Below are positions 17,707-26,251 of a DNA stretch of 64,000 nt, one piece after another. Source of the stretch: Rhodococcus sp. 4CII (GTDB taxonomy: Bacteria > Actinomycetota > Actinomycetes > Mycobacteriales > Mycobacteriaceae); NCBI RefSeq assembly GCF_014256275.1, contig NZ_JACCFE010000002.1, positions 1,426,001-1,490,000 of the forward strand, written 5' to 3'. Numbering within the stretch: the stretch's first letter is position 1; each line of letters opens with the position of its first letter. The notes under the pieces are model-generated. The model had not been told where the DNA came from. It saw nothing but the letters and a program-made list of their open reading frames with translations, and did no database searches. A program made the translations under genes and the position numbers.

Positions 17707-19374
17707 TCACACGTGCAGGAATCGTTGCCGGCCGTGCGTGTGGAACTCCTGCTCCAGCGCGGCCTTCTCACTGTCGGTCATCTCGTGATACTCGGGAACA
17801 CCGCGTCCCGCCCACCGGAAGACCGGATCGCCGCACCGCCAGCCCTGCTCCTGCAGCGTTCGTTTCAGCACCTTGTTCGAGCCGGTCACCGGCAGGTTCG
17901 TCGACACCCGGACGAACCGCGGGGCGGCCTTCGTGCCCAGGTCGTCCTGGTCGGTGAGGAACGCGGCGAATTCCACCGGATCGAAATCGGTCAGGTCCGA
18001 CACCTCCACGGCCGCCATCACCTGATCGCCCGACCGCGGGTCGGGGACGCCGTACACGCCGGTGGCGATCACCTTCGGATGGCGACGCAGAATCCGCTCC
18101 ACCATCAACGCCGACGTGTTCTCCCCGTCCACGCGGATCCAGTCGCCCTTGCGGCCGGCGAAGTAGAGGAAGCCGGCCTCGTCGACGTACCCGAGGTCGC
18201 CGGTCCAGTACCAGCCGTGCCGGATGCGGTCCGCGACCGCGTCCTCGTTCTTGTAGTAGCCCTCGAACCGCGCCGCGCCGGCCTTGTCGACCATCTCGCC
18301 GATCGCCTCGTCCGGGTTGAGTACGCGCCCGTGCTCGTCGAGCCGCGCCCGGGCCTGCTCTTCCCGGGTGTCCGGGTCCACGATGACGATGTTCTCGCTC
18401 GCGGGCCTGCCGAGCGCCCCCTCGGGGGCGTTCGGGTCGAGCGTCACCGAACCGGCGCCCTCGCTCGAGCCGTACCCCTCGTACAGTTCGGCACCGAACC
18501 GCCGGACGAATTCGGTCTTGTCCTCCGGGGACGCCTCGGTCCCGAAACCGCGGACGAGCGTGTTGTCCCGGTCGTCGGGCTGCTCGGGTGTGGCCATCAG
18601 ATACGCCAGCGCCTTGCCGACGTACGTGAAGAACGTGGCGCCGAAGAACCGGACGTCGGGCAGGAATCCCGACGCGGTGAACTTGCGGGGCAGGCAGACG
18701 GTGGCGCCGTTGGCGAGGGCGGGCGCCCACAGGGCCATCAGCGCGTTGCCGTGGAACAGCGGCATGCAGCAGTAGTCGACGTCCTCGCGCACGTGCCCGT
18801 ATTTGGCGGTGTTCGCGTAGGCCAGCCGGGCGAGCCGGCCCTGGCTGCACCGCACCGCCTTCGACGTGCCGGTGGTGCCGGACGTGAACAGCAGCAGGAA
18901 CAGCGTCGACGCGTCGATCGCGGGATTCTCGACCGGATCCGCGACCGCGTGGGCCGCGACGAGTTCGGTGTACGCCGGATCGTCGACGAGCAGGAACCGG
19001 TCGTCGGACAGCCCGAGGTCGAGACCGGCGAGCTGCGCCTTCCCCGCACTGTCCGTCACGATCAGCTGGCAGTCGACGTACCGGATCTCGGCCTCGAGTT
19101 CCGCCCCGCGGCGGGTCGGGTTGATGCCGACGACGGTGGCTCCGGCGAGTGCCGCGCCGCCGAGCCAGAACAGGAACTCGGGGGTGTTCTCGAGCAACAC
19201 ACCGATGTGGAACGGACCGTCGCGCCGCAGCGTGGACGCGACGGCCCCGCGGGCCGCACTCGCGCGCACCACCTCGTCCCACGTCCAATCCTGTTCGCGG
19301 GTACGGACTCCCATCCGGTCGTCGCCCAGCCGGTCGAGCAGCATCCGGGCGATCGTGGTGCGTTCCAACGCCAT
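17707..19374 (-). CDS. Steroid acyl-CoA ligase, FadD17-like
   Basis: A 555-residue ANL-superfamily adenylating enzyme: AMP-binding loop LLLFTSGTTGTSKAV (about 164-178), YGSSEG, and the hinge motif YWTGDLGYVDEAGFLYFAGR with DWIRVDGEN after it. Segments such as HIGVLLENTPEF and SNKVLKRTL resemble mycobacterial FadD17 of the cholesterol cluster. It would activate a steroid carboxylate with ATP and CoA. In rhodococcal cholate clusters such ligases are called Cas; which one this is I cannot say. ATG 19374 has AGGAGAG just upstream. It lies 26 bases after the OYE gene, in the same unit. Confidence 0.8.
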   Translation of the reverse strand: MALERTTIARMLLDRLGDDRMGVRTREQDWTWDEVVRASAARGAVASTLRRDGPFHIGVLLENTPEFLFWLGGAALAGATVVGINPTRRGAELEAEIRYVDCQLIVTDSAGKAQLAGLDLGLSDDRFLLVDDPAYTELVAAHAVADPVENPAIDASTLFLLLFTSGTTGTSKAVRCSQGRLARLAYANTAKYGHVREDVDYCCMPLFHGNALMALWAPALANGATVCLPRKFTASGFLPDVRFFGATFFTYVGKALAYLMATPEQPDDRDNTLVRGFGTEASPEDKTEFVRRFGAELYEGYGSSEGAGSVTLDPNAPEGALGRPASENIVIVDPDTREEQARARLDEHGRVLNPDEAIGEMVDKAGAARFEGYYKNEDAVADRIRHGWYWTGDLGYVDEAGFLYFAGRKGDWIRVDGENTSALMVERILRRHPKVIATGVYGVPDPRSGDQVMAAVEVSDLTDFDPVEFAAFLTDQDDLGTKAAPRFVRVSTNLPVTGSNKVLKRTLQEQGWRCGDPVFRWAGRGVPEYHEMTDSEKAALEQEFHTHGRQRFLHV

Positions 19375-19400
19375 CTCTCCTGTCGACACGGTGCCCGCGC

Positions 19401-20594
19401 TCACGGCACGCGGAGCACGCAGTGGGTGCCACCGTAGATCGCCGTCATGCACTTGTTGCAGTGAATGCACAGACCGGGGTTGTGCGTCTCGTCCGCGATC
19501 CGGTTGACGAGGTCGGGTTCCCGCAGCAGTGCCCGCGCGACGGCCACGAACTGGAAGCCTTCCGCCATCGCCAGGTCCATGGTCGCCCTGCCGGTGATAC
19601 CGCCGAGCAGGACCAGCGGCATCGTCACGGCGGCCCGGATCTGGCGGGCGTTCTCGAGAAGGTAGGCGTCGCGGTAGGGGTATTCCTTCAGGAAGTGCTT
19701 ACCCACCAGCCGGATTCCCAGTTTCGTCGGCTGCGGCATCACGGCGGCGAACTCACGGAGCGGCGCGTCGCCCTTGAACAGATACATCGGATTCAGGAGC
19801 GAACTGCCCGCGGTGAGCTCGAGCGCGTCCAGCGAGCCGTCCCGTTCGAGCCACCGCGCCACCTGAATCGCCTCGTCCACCCAGAACCCGCCGGGCACAC
19901 CGTCGTCCATGCTCAGCTTCGCGAGGATCGCGATCCGGTCGCCCACCGCATCGCGGACGGCGCGGGCGGTCTCGAGCGCGAACCGGGCCCGGTTCGCCAG
20001 GGATCCGCCGTACTCGTCCGTGCGCTTGTTGACCTTCGGGCTGAGAAACGAGCTGATCAGGTAATTGTGGCCGAAATGGATCTCCACGGCATCGAACCCC
20101 GCCTCCACCGCGCGGCGAGCCGCGTTCGCGTGCGCCTCGACGATCCTCGTGATATCCGCCGCGGTGGCCGGCGTGGAAAAGTTCTGCGTGGTCATCCGGA
20201 ACGCCCGGGACGGCCCCAGCGCCGGGTACCCGATGTACTTCGAGGCCGCGACCGGTCCCGCGTGGCCGATCTGCGCCGACACCGCCGCTCCCTCGGCGTG
20301 GATGGCGTCGGTCAGCTTCCGCAGGCCCGGCATCGTCTCGTCGGTCCACTGGATCTGGCCGGGCGCCGTCCGTCCGTCCGGAGCGACCGCGCAGTACGCG
20401 ACGGTCGTCATGCCCACGCCTCCGGCGGCGGGCTGCCGATGGAAGTCGATGAGCTCGTCGGTGACCAGACCCTTCGGGGTCAGGCCCTCGAACGTCGCGG
20501 CCTTGATCACGCGATTGCGCAGAGTGATCGGCCCGAGCCTGGCCGGGGCGAGCGGATCGACCTTCACTGTGGGCGGGTCGAGATCTATCGTCAT
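19401..20594 (-). CDS. Old Yellow Enzyme-family NADH:flavin oxidoreductase
   Basis: A 397-residue FMN TIM barrel (RNRVIKAATFEG at about 27-38; QIGHAGP; HFGHNYLISSFLSPKVNKRTD around residue 170, with the substrate-binding His-x2-Asn as HFGHN). It ends with a cysteine cluster CIHCNKC plus a fourth Cys ten residues on, recalling the [4Fe-4S] site of FadH/BaiCD, but the C-terminal FAD/NAD domain of those enzymes is missing. OYE enzymes reduce activated C=C bonds; in bile acid metabolism BaiCD and BaiH act on 3-oxo-4-ene and 4,6-diene steroids. A role in reducing an enone made by dehydration is a reasonable inference. First gene of its unit, with operator site 2 upstream. Confidence 0.8.
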   Translation of the reverse strand: MTIDLDPPTVKVDPLAPARLGPITLRNRVIKAATFEGLTPKGLVTDELIDFHRQPAAGGVGMTTVAYCAVAPDGRTAPGQIQWTDETMPGLRKLTDAIHAEGAAVSAQIGHAGPVAASKYIGYPALGPSRAFRMTTQNFSTPATAADITRIVEAHANAARRAVEAGFDAVEIHFGHNYLISSFLSPKVNKRTDEYGGSLANRARFALETARAVRDAVGDRIAILAKLSMDDGVPGGFWVDEAIQVARWLERDGSLDALELTAGSSLLNPMYLFKGDAPLREFAAVMPQPTKLGIRLVGKHFLKEYPYRDAYLLENARQIRAAVTMPLVLLGGITGRATMDLAMAEGFQFVAVARALLREPDLVNRIADETHNPGLCIHCNKCMTAIYGGTHCVLRVP

Positions 20595-20660
20595 ATGAGT
20601 TCCTCCAGCTGCGATTCGCTGTCGAACGTAACGGCGCCGGGACGTCGCGGATCGCGGCAG

Positions 20661-20675
20661 TCTCGCTGAGTGGTA
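20661..20675 (+). promoter_or_regulatory. 15-bp operator motif, site 2
   Basis: TCTCGCTGAGTGGTA, between the divergent OYE gene (start 20594, 67 bases away) and the acyl-CoA ligase gene (start 20749, 74 bases away). One of nine copies of the island motif. Confidence 0.65.
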
Positions 20676-20748
20676 ACCACGTCCGGGCGCCCGTCACGGC
20701 GTGCCATCTTGTGTCGGTACGAGTGCCCGAGGACGAAAGGTCGCCCCG

Positions 20749-22410
20749 ATGACAGCCCCCACAGATCCACAGTTGCACCTGGATCAGGTGATGTCCCGTC
20801 TCACCGGACCCGGTGGCCGGTTCGAACTCGTCGAGGAGCCGGTGCTCGGCACCCGGATGCCGGTGATGAAACACCGCGGACGCTCGGTCGGCGAACTCCT
20901 CACCACCTCGCTCCGGTGGGGCGACCGCGACTACCTCGTCACCGCCGACCGCCGGCTGTCGTACACCGAGCACGCCGCCGCCGTCGCGGCCTTGGCGACG
21001 GCGCTGCGCGAGGACCACGGCGTCGGCAAGGGTGATCGCGTCGCGATCCTGGCCGCGAACACCCCCGAGTGGGTGATCGCGTTCTGGGCCACGCAGGTGC
21101 TCGGCGCCATCAGCGTCGGATTGAACGGCTGGTGGGTTCCGCGCGAGGTCGAGTACGGGCTCGCCCACAGCCGTCCGACCGTGGTGATCGCGGACGCAAA
21201 ACGCGCCGAGACGCTCGCCGCCGTCGGCACCGATCTCCCCGTCCTCACGATGGAACAGGATCTGCCCGCGATCTTCGCGCGGTACGCCGGTTCCCCGATG
21301 CCGCACACCGATGTCGACGAGGACGACCCGGCCGCCATCCTCTACACCAGCGGCACGAGCGGCAGGCCCAAGGGCGCGTTGCACTCGCAGCGCAACATCC
21401 TGGCCGTCGTCGACTACCACCGGTTCAGCGACGCGGTGGTCGGCGAATTCAGTGGACGGCCCGTCGATCCGGCGGTGCCGAGTCCGCAGCGCTACCTCCT
21501 GACCTCCCCCCTGTTCCACATTGCCAGCCTGCACAATCTGGTGATTCCGCGGCTGGCGACCGGCGGCGCCGTCGTCATGCACCAGGGCGGATTCGACGTC
21601 GACGCCGTGCTCCGTCTCGTCGAGCGGGAACGCGTCACCAACTGGGGTGCGGTGCCCACCATGGCGTCCCGCCTGGTCGAACACGACAACCTCGACCGGT
21701 ACGACCTGTCGTCGCTCACGTCGTTCTCGCTGGCGTCCGCACCGTCGTCGGTCGCGTTCAAGGAACGGCTGCGCGAGAAGGTGCCGTTCGCCCGTAACGC
21801 GCTCGTGGACAGTTACGGACTCACCGAGTGCAGCACCGCGATCGCCGTCGCCACCGCCCCCGAACTCGAGCAGTTCCCGGGCACTCTGGGGCGGCCGATC
21901 ATCACGGTGAGCATGGAGATCCGCGACCCGTACGGGGAGTGGCTGCCCGACGGCGTCGAGGGTGAGGTGTGTGTCCGCAGTCCGTTCGTGATGCTCGGCT
22001 ACTGGGAGGACGAGGCCGCCACCGCCGCCGCGATCGCCCCCGGCCGGTGGCTCCGGACCGGCGACTACGGACTCGTCGAGAACGGTCGCCTGCGGCTCAC
22101 CGGGCGGCGCTCGGATCTGATCCTGCGGGGCGGCGAGAACGTGTACCCCACCGAGATCGAGCAGTGCCTCGACGAACACCCCGACGTGCTCGAATGCGCG
22201 GTGATCGGGGCACCGCACCAGGATCTGGGGCAGGAGGTGTCGGCTGTCGTGGTCCTGCGACCGGGTGCCGCGACCACGGAGGCGGAACTGCGTGCGTACG
22301 CGTCCGAGCGACTGTCGTACTTCAAGGTCCCGACGCGGTGGCGGATCACCACGGACCTGTTGCCCCGCAATGCGACCGGCAAGATGATCCGCCGCGACAT
22401 CACCGTCTGA
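20749..22410 (+). CDS. Acyl-CoA ligase (class I adenylate-forming)
   Basis: A 553-residue ANL enzyme with YTSGTSGRPKGALHSQRN (about 198-215), DSYGLTECSTA, and the hinge segment RTGDYGLVENGRLRLTGR; the catalytic lysine motif is near the end (PRNATGKMIRRD). It would form the CoA thioester of a carboxylic acid, here most likely the cholate-type side chain or a shortened steroid acid. ATG 20749 is preceded by GAAAGG at 20735-20740. Divergent from the OYE gene and controlled by the same intergenic region. Two ligases in the island fit the need to activate full-length and partly degraded side chains separately. Confidence 0.8.
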   Translation: MTAPTDPQLHLDQVMSRLTGPGGRFELVEEPVLGTRMPVMKHRGRSVGELLTTSLRWGDRDYLVTADRRLSYTEHAAAVAALATALREDHGVGKGDRVAILAANTPEWVIAFWATQVLGAISVGLNGWWVPREVEYGLAHSRPTVVIADAKRAETLAAVGTDLPVLTMEQDLPAIFARYAGSPMPHTDVDEDDPAAILYTSGTSGRPKGALHSQRNILAVVDYHRFSDAVVGEFSGRPVDPAVPSPQRYLLTSPLFHIASLHNLVIPRLATGGAVVMHQGGFDVDAVLRLVERERVTNWGAVPTMASRLVEHDNLDRYDLSSLTSFSLASAPSSVAFKERLREKVPFARNALVDSYGLTECSTAIAVATAPELEQFPGTLGRPIITVSMEIRDPYGEWLPDGVEGEVCVRSPFVMLGYWEDEAATAAAIAPGRWLRTGDYGLVENGRLRLTGRRSDLILRGGENVYPTEIEQCLDEHPDVLECAVIGAPHQDLGQEVSAVVVLRPGAATTEAELRAYASERLSYFKVPTRWRITTDLLPRNATGKMIRRDITV

Positions 22411-22424
22411 CCATCAGACCCTGA

Positions 22425-22475
22425 CGCCGAATGTCACCGTGGTGCAGTTGAACTGCACCACGGTGACATTCGGCG
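22425..22475. repeat. 51-bp palindromic element, copy 2 (25-1-25)
   Basis: A perfect inverted repeat of 25 + 25 bases around one central G. The ends (CGCCGAATGTCAC, GTGACATTCGGCG) and the centre (GCAGTT, AACTGC) equal copy 1 at 10541-10591, while the middle differs but pairs fully. It lies between convergent stops (22410 and 22492), as does copy 1. Confidence 0.9.
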
Positions 22476-22491
22476 AGCGAGAGGTATCCGA

Positions 22492-23142
22492 TCAACGCGG
22501 GCGGGGCACCGTCTTGTCGACGAACAGTCCCTCGACGGAGACGCACACCTGCCCGTCCGCGGTGCGGATCTCGCCGGCGGTGGTGATCTTGCGGCCGTCC
22601 ACCGACATCAGCTTCCCGCTGAGGGTGAGGGGTTCGAACAGCGGAGTCGGACGGTGGTAGCGGGTGCTCAATTGCGCTGTCATACCCGCCTTTCCGGCCC
22701 AGGCGTTGGCGACGCCGAGGACGTGGTCGAGCAGCAGTGCGGACACACCGCCGTGCACGTGTCCGGGTGGGCCCTGGTACGGGATGGTCAGCGTGACGGT
22801 GCCCCGGACCGATCCGTCGGACAGTCCCTCGAGGACCAGCGGCGGCGCGATCGCGTTCTCGGGTCCGGTCACGGGATCGTGCCGGGTGACGCCCTCGCCG
22901 TTCCACATGTCGATCAGCCGTTCGGCGACCGCGGGGGCGTGCTCCTCGAGGTGCCCGGCGATGCTGTTCAGCTCTTCGGCGACGCGGTCGAGGTTGGCGT
23001 TGCCGCGGTCGGTCCGCAGCAGCGCATCGACCACGCGGCGGGCGGCCCCGGTCGCCCGGTCGACGGCGGAACCATCGGGCGGCGACGTCAGCACCGTCCC
23101 CGACGGGCTGGTCGCGCAGGTGGGATGCGTGCCGACGCTCAC
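22492..23142 (-). CDS. PaaI-type hot-dog acyl-CoA thioesterase
   Basis: A 216-residue protein. The C-terminal 130 residues are a hot-dog thioesterase domain with GHVHGGVSALLLDHVLG (about residues 126-142), the conserved HGG with catalytic Asp of the PaaI family. The N-terminal 80 residues are helical and not recognised. It may release CoA from stalled steroid or short acyl thioesters. Start GTG 23142 overlaps the MaoC stop by GTGA; it is the last gene of the 27415-22492 unit. Confidence 0.75.
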   Translation of the reverse strand: MSVGTHPTCATSPSGTVLTSPPDGSAVDRATGAARRVVDALLRTDRGNANLDRVAEELNSIAGHLEEHAPAVAERLIDMWNGEGVTRHDPVTGPENAIAPPLVLEGLSDGSVRGTVTLTIPYQGPPGHVHGGVSALLLDHVLGVANAWAGKAGMTAQLSTRYHRPTPLFEPLTLSGKLMSVDGRKITTAGEIRTADGQVCVSVEGLFVDKTVPRPR

Positions 23143-24011
23143 TCGCTCACCTCCATCGTCGCGTGGGTCAGTACCGACTGGCCGTCGCGGTCGGGGCAGA
23201 TGGCACGCAACATGAGTCGGTCGCCGTCGCGCCAGATCGCGGTCTCCACCGTCTCACCCGGGTACACCGATCCGGCGAACCGCACCGCGTAGTGGCGCAG
23301 GCGGGTGGGATCGCCGTCCAGCACCCCGTCGACGACGGACTTGCACACCACACCGTACGACGCGAGCCCGTGCAGGATCGGCCGGTCGAACCCGGCCGCG
23401 GCCGCGAAATCGGGGTCCGCGTGCAGCGGGTTGAGGTCGCCGCTGAGCCGGTAGAGCAGCGCCTGCGCCGGCCCCGTGCGCGACACGAGCACCTTGTCCG
23501 GTTCCCGGTCCGGCACCGTGGCCACCGACTCGGGCCCCGGGGAGCCGCCGAACCCGCCCTCATCGCGGGCCCAGATCTGCATCCCCGCGGTCCACAACGG
23601 GTTCCCGTCCGAGTCGGTGGCCGTCTGTTCGAGCACGACGACGGCGGCCCTGCCCTTGTCCCACACGTCGGCCACCCGCGAGGACAGCCGGGCCGTGCCC
23701 GACGCCGGAATCGGCGCATGCACGGTGAGCGACTGCCCGCCGTGCAGGATCTTGCGCAGGTCGATGTCGATGCCGGGCAGCGTCATGCCGACCGGGGGTA
23801 TCGCGCCTGCCGAGATTCCCTGCCCCGCCACCACCGCGAAGGTGGGCAGAACCTGCAAGTTCTTCTCGTACACCCAGCGCAGTTCGGCGGGGTCCAGCGC
23901 ATTCTCGCCGGCGCCGAGTCCGAGGTGGTACAGGATCACGTCGCGTTCGGTCCACGACACCTCCCGCACCGTCGGGTCGCTGATCAGGGCCACGTCCCTG
24001 TCGATCGCCAT
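23139..24011 (-). CDS. MaoC-like (R)-specific enoyl-CoA hydratase, ChsH3/Hsd4B-like paralogue
   Basis: A 290-residue double hot-dog hydratase with YRLSGDLNPLHADP (about 180-193) and the following PILHGLASYG, the active hydratase-2 pattern. It should hydrate the enoyl-CoA made by the neighbouring double acyl-CoA dehydrogenase, feeding an SDR 3-hydroxyacyl-CoA dehydrogenase and the FadA5-like thiolase in the first beta-oxidation round. ATG 24011 is preferred over GTG 24023 because TGAGGA lies six bases before it. The gap to the upstream stop is 13 bases. Confidence 0.8.
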   Translation of the reverse strand: MAIDRDVALISDPTVREVSWTERDVILYHLGLGAGENALDPAELRWVYEKNLQVLPTFAVVAGQGISAGAIPPVGMTLPGIDIDLRKILHGGQSLTVHAPIPASGTARLSSRVADVWDKGRAAVVVLEQTATDSDGNPLWTAGMQIWARDEGGFGGSPGPESVATVPDREPDKVLVSRTGPAQALLYRLSGDLNPLHADPDFAAAAGFDRPILHGLASYGVVCKSVVDGVLDGDPTRLRHYAVRFAGSVYPGETVETAIWRDGDRLMLRAICPDRDGQSVLTHATMEVSE

Positions 24012-24024
24012 GTCGGTCCTCACT

Positions 24025-26214
24025 TCACTTTCCGGGCTCGGGGTCGCGGGGCAGACCCAGCAGGCGTTCGCCGATGATGTTGAGCTGGACGTTGGTGGTG
24101 CCGCCCGCGATCGACATGCACTGCGCGTTCAGGAACATCTGCGTGTCCGACGTGCGGGGCTGATCGCCGAGCAGGGCCCGCGGTCCCGCCCAGTCCATCG
24201 CCACCTCCCACACCTGCTGGATGTGTTCGACACCGAGCAGTTTCGCGATGGACGACTCGGCGCCCGGTTGCCCGCCCGCGATCGAGCGCAGGGTGGTGCG
24301 GAGTGCGAGCAGCCCACCGGACTGTGCGTCGCAGAGGACCTTGCCGAGCACGGTCAGCTGCTCGTCGTCGATGCCGCCGGGCAGCTCCTCGGCCAGGGTC
24401 AGCAGAGCCTCACCGCCGGAACCGAGCGAGGAGTCTTGCGACAGCGACACCCGTTCGTTGGCGAGGGTGGTGCGGGCCAGCTTCCAGCCGTCACCCGGTT
24501 CGCCCACCAGGAGGTCGTCAGGGACGAACACGTCGTCGAAGAACACCTCGTTGAACAGTGCCTCGCCGGTGATCTCCCGCAGCGGCCGGATGTCGAGGCC
24601 GTTGCTACCTTTCATGTCGATCAGGAAATACGACAGTCCCTTGTGTTTGGGCACCGACGCGTCGGTGCGGGCGAGGCAGATGCCCCAATCCGCGTCCCGG
24701 GCCATCGACGTCCACACCTTCTGCCCCTGCAGCACCCAGCCGCCGTCCACCTTCGTGGCCCGGGTGGTCAGGCCCGCGAGGTCCGATCCGGCCCCGGGTT
24801 CGGAGAACAGCTGGCACCACACGATGTCGCCGCGCAGCGACGGGGGCACGAAACGCTGCACCTGGTCTTCGCTGCCGTACGCGATCAGGGTGGGTACCAC
24901 CCAATTCCCGATGATCATGTCGTGGGGTCTCAGCGTGGCCGCGCGTAGTTCCTCCGCGATCACGAGTTGTTCCACGGCGCCCGCTCCCCTACCCCATGGC
25001 GCGGGCAGGTGCGGTGCGGTGTAGCCCTTCCCGGCCAGATACGTCACCCGCTCGCGTTCGCTCAGGGCGGCGGCGGGCACCAGGTCCGTGCGCACGTCGG
25101 TGCGGATACCTTCCGCTTCCGGGGGCAGGTCGACGCCGAGCAGCCGGCGGGTGCCACCGATGGTCGCTCGCGCCACGCGCCGCCGCCACGACGCGGTGGA
25201 CCCGAGCAGGATCCGCAGCGACTGCGCCCGGCGGAGGTACAGGTGGGCGTCGTGTTCCCACGTGTAGCCGATGCCGCCGAGTACCTGGATGCAGTCCCTG
25301 GTGACGGTGAACGCCGCGTCGAGGGCGGTGGCGCCCGCGACCGCGGCCGCGAGCGACGCCTCGGCTGCGCCCGTGCCGGGCGTCGTCGCGCGGGCCGCGT
25401 CCCAGGCGCACACCCTGGCCTGCTCGGCGCGGCACAGCATCCGGGCCACCGTGTGTTTCACACCCTGGAACTGGCCGATGGGGCGACCGAACTGCTGACG
25501 CACCTTGGCGTAGTCGGCGGCGGTGGTCACGGCCCAGTCGGCGACCCCCGACGCCTCGGCGGCGAACAGGGTGGCGGCCAGGTCGAGAACACGCTGCGAA
25601 TCGATCTGCAGGACTTCGGATTCGGCGAGCTCGACCGCATTCACCGCCGCTGTTGCGTTGCGGCGCACCAGGTCGTGGCTGGGCAGGTCGGTGATGTCGA
25701 GCCGGTCGCGGGCCAGCGCCACGAACACGGTCTCGTCGCCGTCCCGCGCCGCGAGCAGGAACAGGTCGCCGACCTGCCCGCCGACGACGTACCCGGATTC
25801 ACCGTCCAACGACACCACGCCGCCGTCCCGGACGAGGCGCAGTGTGCCCGGCTGCAGGGCGACCGCCCCGAGTGTCGAACCGTCGGCCAGGCCGGAGAGC
25901 GCAGGGGTGTGACCCGCGTCGTGCAGGACGGCGCCGAGCAACACGGTCGGTAGGTAGGGACCGGGCAGCAGTACCCGGCCGAGTTCCTCGGTGGCCACCG
26001 CCAGTTCCACGAGCCCGCATCCCGCGCCGCCGACCTCCTCCGGCAGGTGCAGCCCGAGTACGCCCAGGTCTGCCAGCGACGCCCAGAACTGTGGTCGCTG
26101 CTCTGTCTTTGCCTCGACGGCCTCGCGGAGGACGGCGGGTGTCACGGTGCGTGCGGCCCAGCCTCGCACCGAGTCGCGCAGATCGCGCTCTTCTTCGGTC
26201 AATCCCATTGTCAT
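24025..26214 (-). CDS. Fused double acyl-CoA dehydrogenase, FadE34/ChsE3-like
   Basis: A 729-residue protein with two tandem acyl-CoA dehydrogenase domains, an arrangement remembered from FadE34 (ChsE3, 711 residues). The first half ends with DCIQVLGGIGYTWEHDAHLY; the second half has the SEPGAGSDLAG substrate loop and NIIGERLLGLPRDP at the end. ChsE3 oxidises the 5-carbon steroid side-chain acyl-CoA, which is also the cholate side-chain length. ATG 26214 is preceded by GAGG at five bases. It lies 37 bases after the thiolase stop in the same unit. Confidence 0.85.
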   Translation of the reverse strand: MTMGLTEEERDLRDSVRGWAARTVTPAVLREAVEAKTEQRPQFWASLADLGVLGLHLPEEVGGAGCGLVELAVATEELGRVLLPGPYLPTVLLGAVLHDAGHTPALSGLADGSTLGAVALQPGTLRLVRDGGVVSLDGESGYVVGGQVGDLFLLAARDGDETVFVALARDRLDITDLPSHDLVRRNATAAVNAVELAESEVLQIDSQRVLDLAATLFAAEASGVADWAVTTAADYAKVRQQFGRPIGQFQGVKHTVARMLCRAEQARVCAWDAARATTPGTGAAEASLAAAVAGATALDAAFTVTRDCIQVLGGIGYTWEHDAHLYLRRAQSLRILLGSTASWRRRVARATIGGTRRLLGVDLPPEAEGIRTDVRTDLVPAAALSERERVTYLAGKGYTAPHLPAPWGRGAGAVEQLVIAEELRAATLRPHDMIIGNWVVPTLIAYGSEDQVQRFVPPSLRGDIVWCQLFSEPGAGSDLAGLTTRATKVDGGWVLQGQKVWTSMARDADWGICLARTDASVPKHKGLSYFLIDMKGSNGLDIRPLREITGEALFNEVFFDDVFVPDDLLVGEPGDGWKLARTTLANERVSLSQDSSLGSGGEALLTLAEELPGGIDDEQLTVLGKVLCDAQSGGLLALRTTLRSIAGGQPGAESSIAKLLGVEHIQQVWEVAMDWAGPRALLGDQPRTSDTQMFLNAQCMSIAGGTTNVQLNIIGERLLGLPRDPEPGK

Positions 26215-26251
26215 GTCGGCCTCGTCGGTGCTCGTCGATTGGTCGGGGGGT

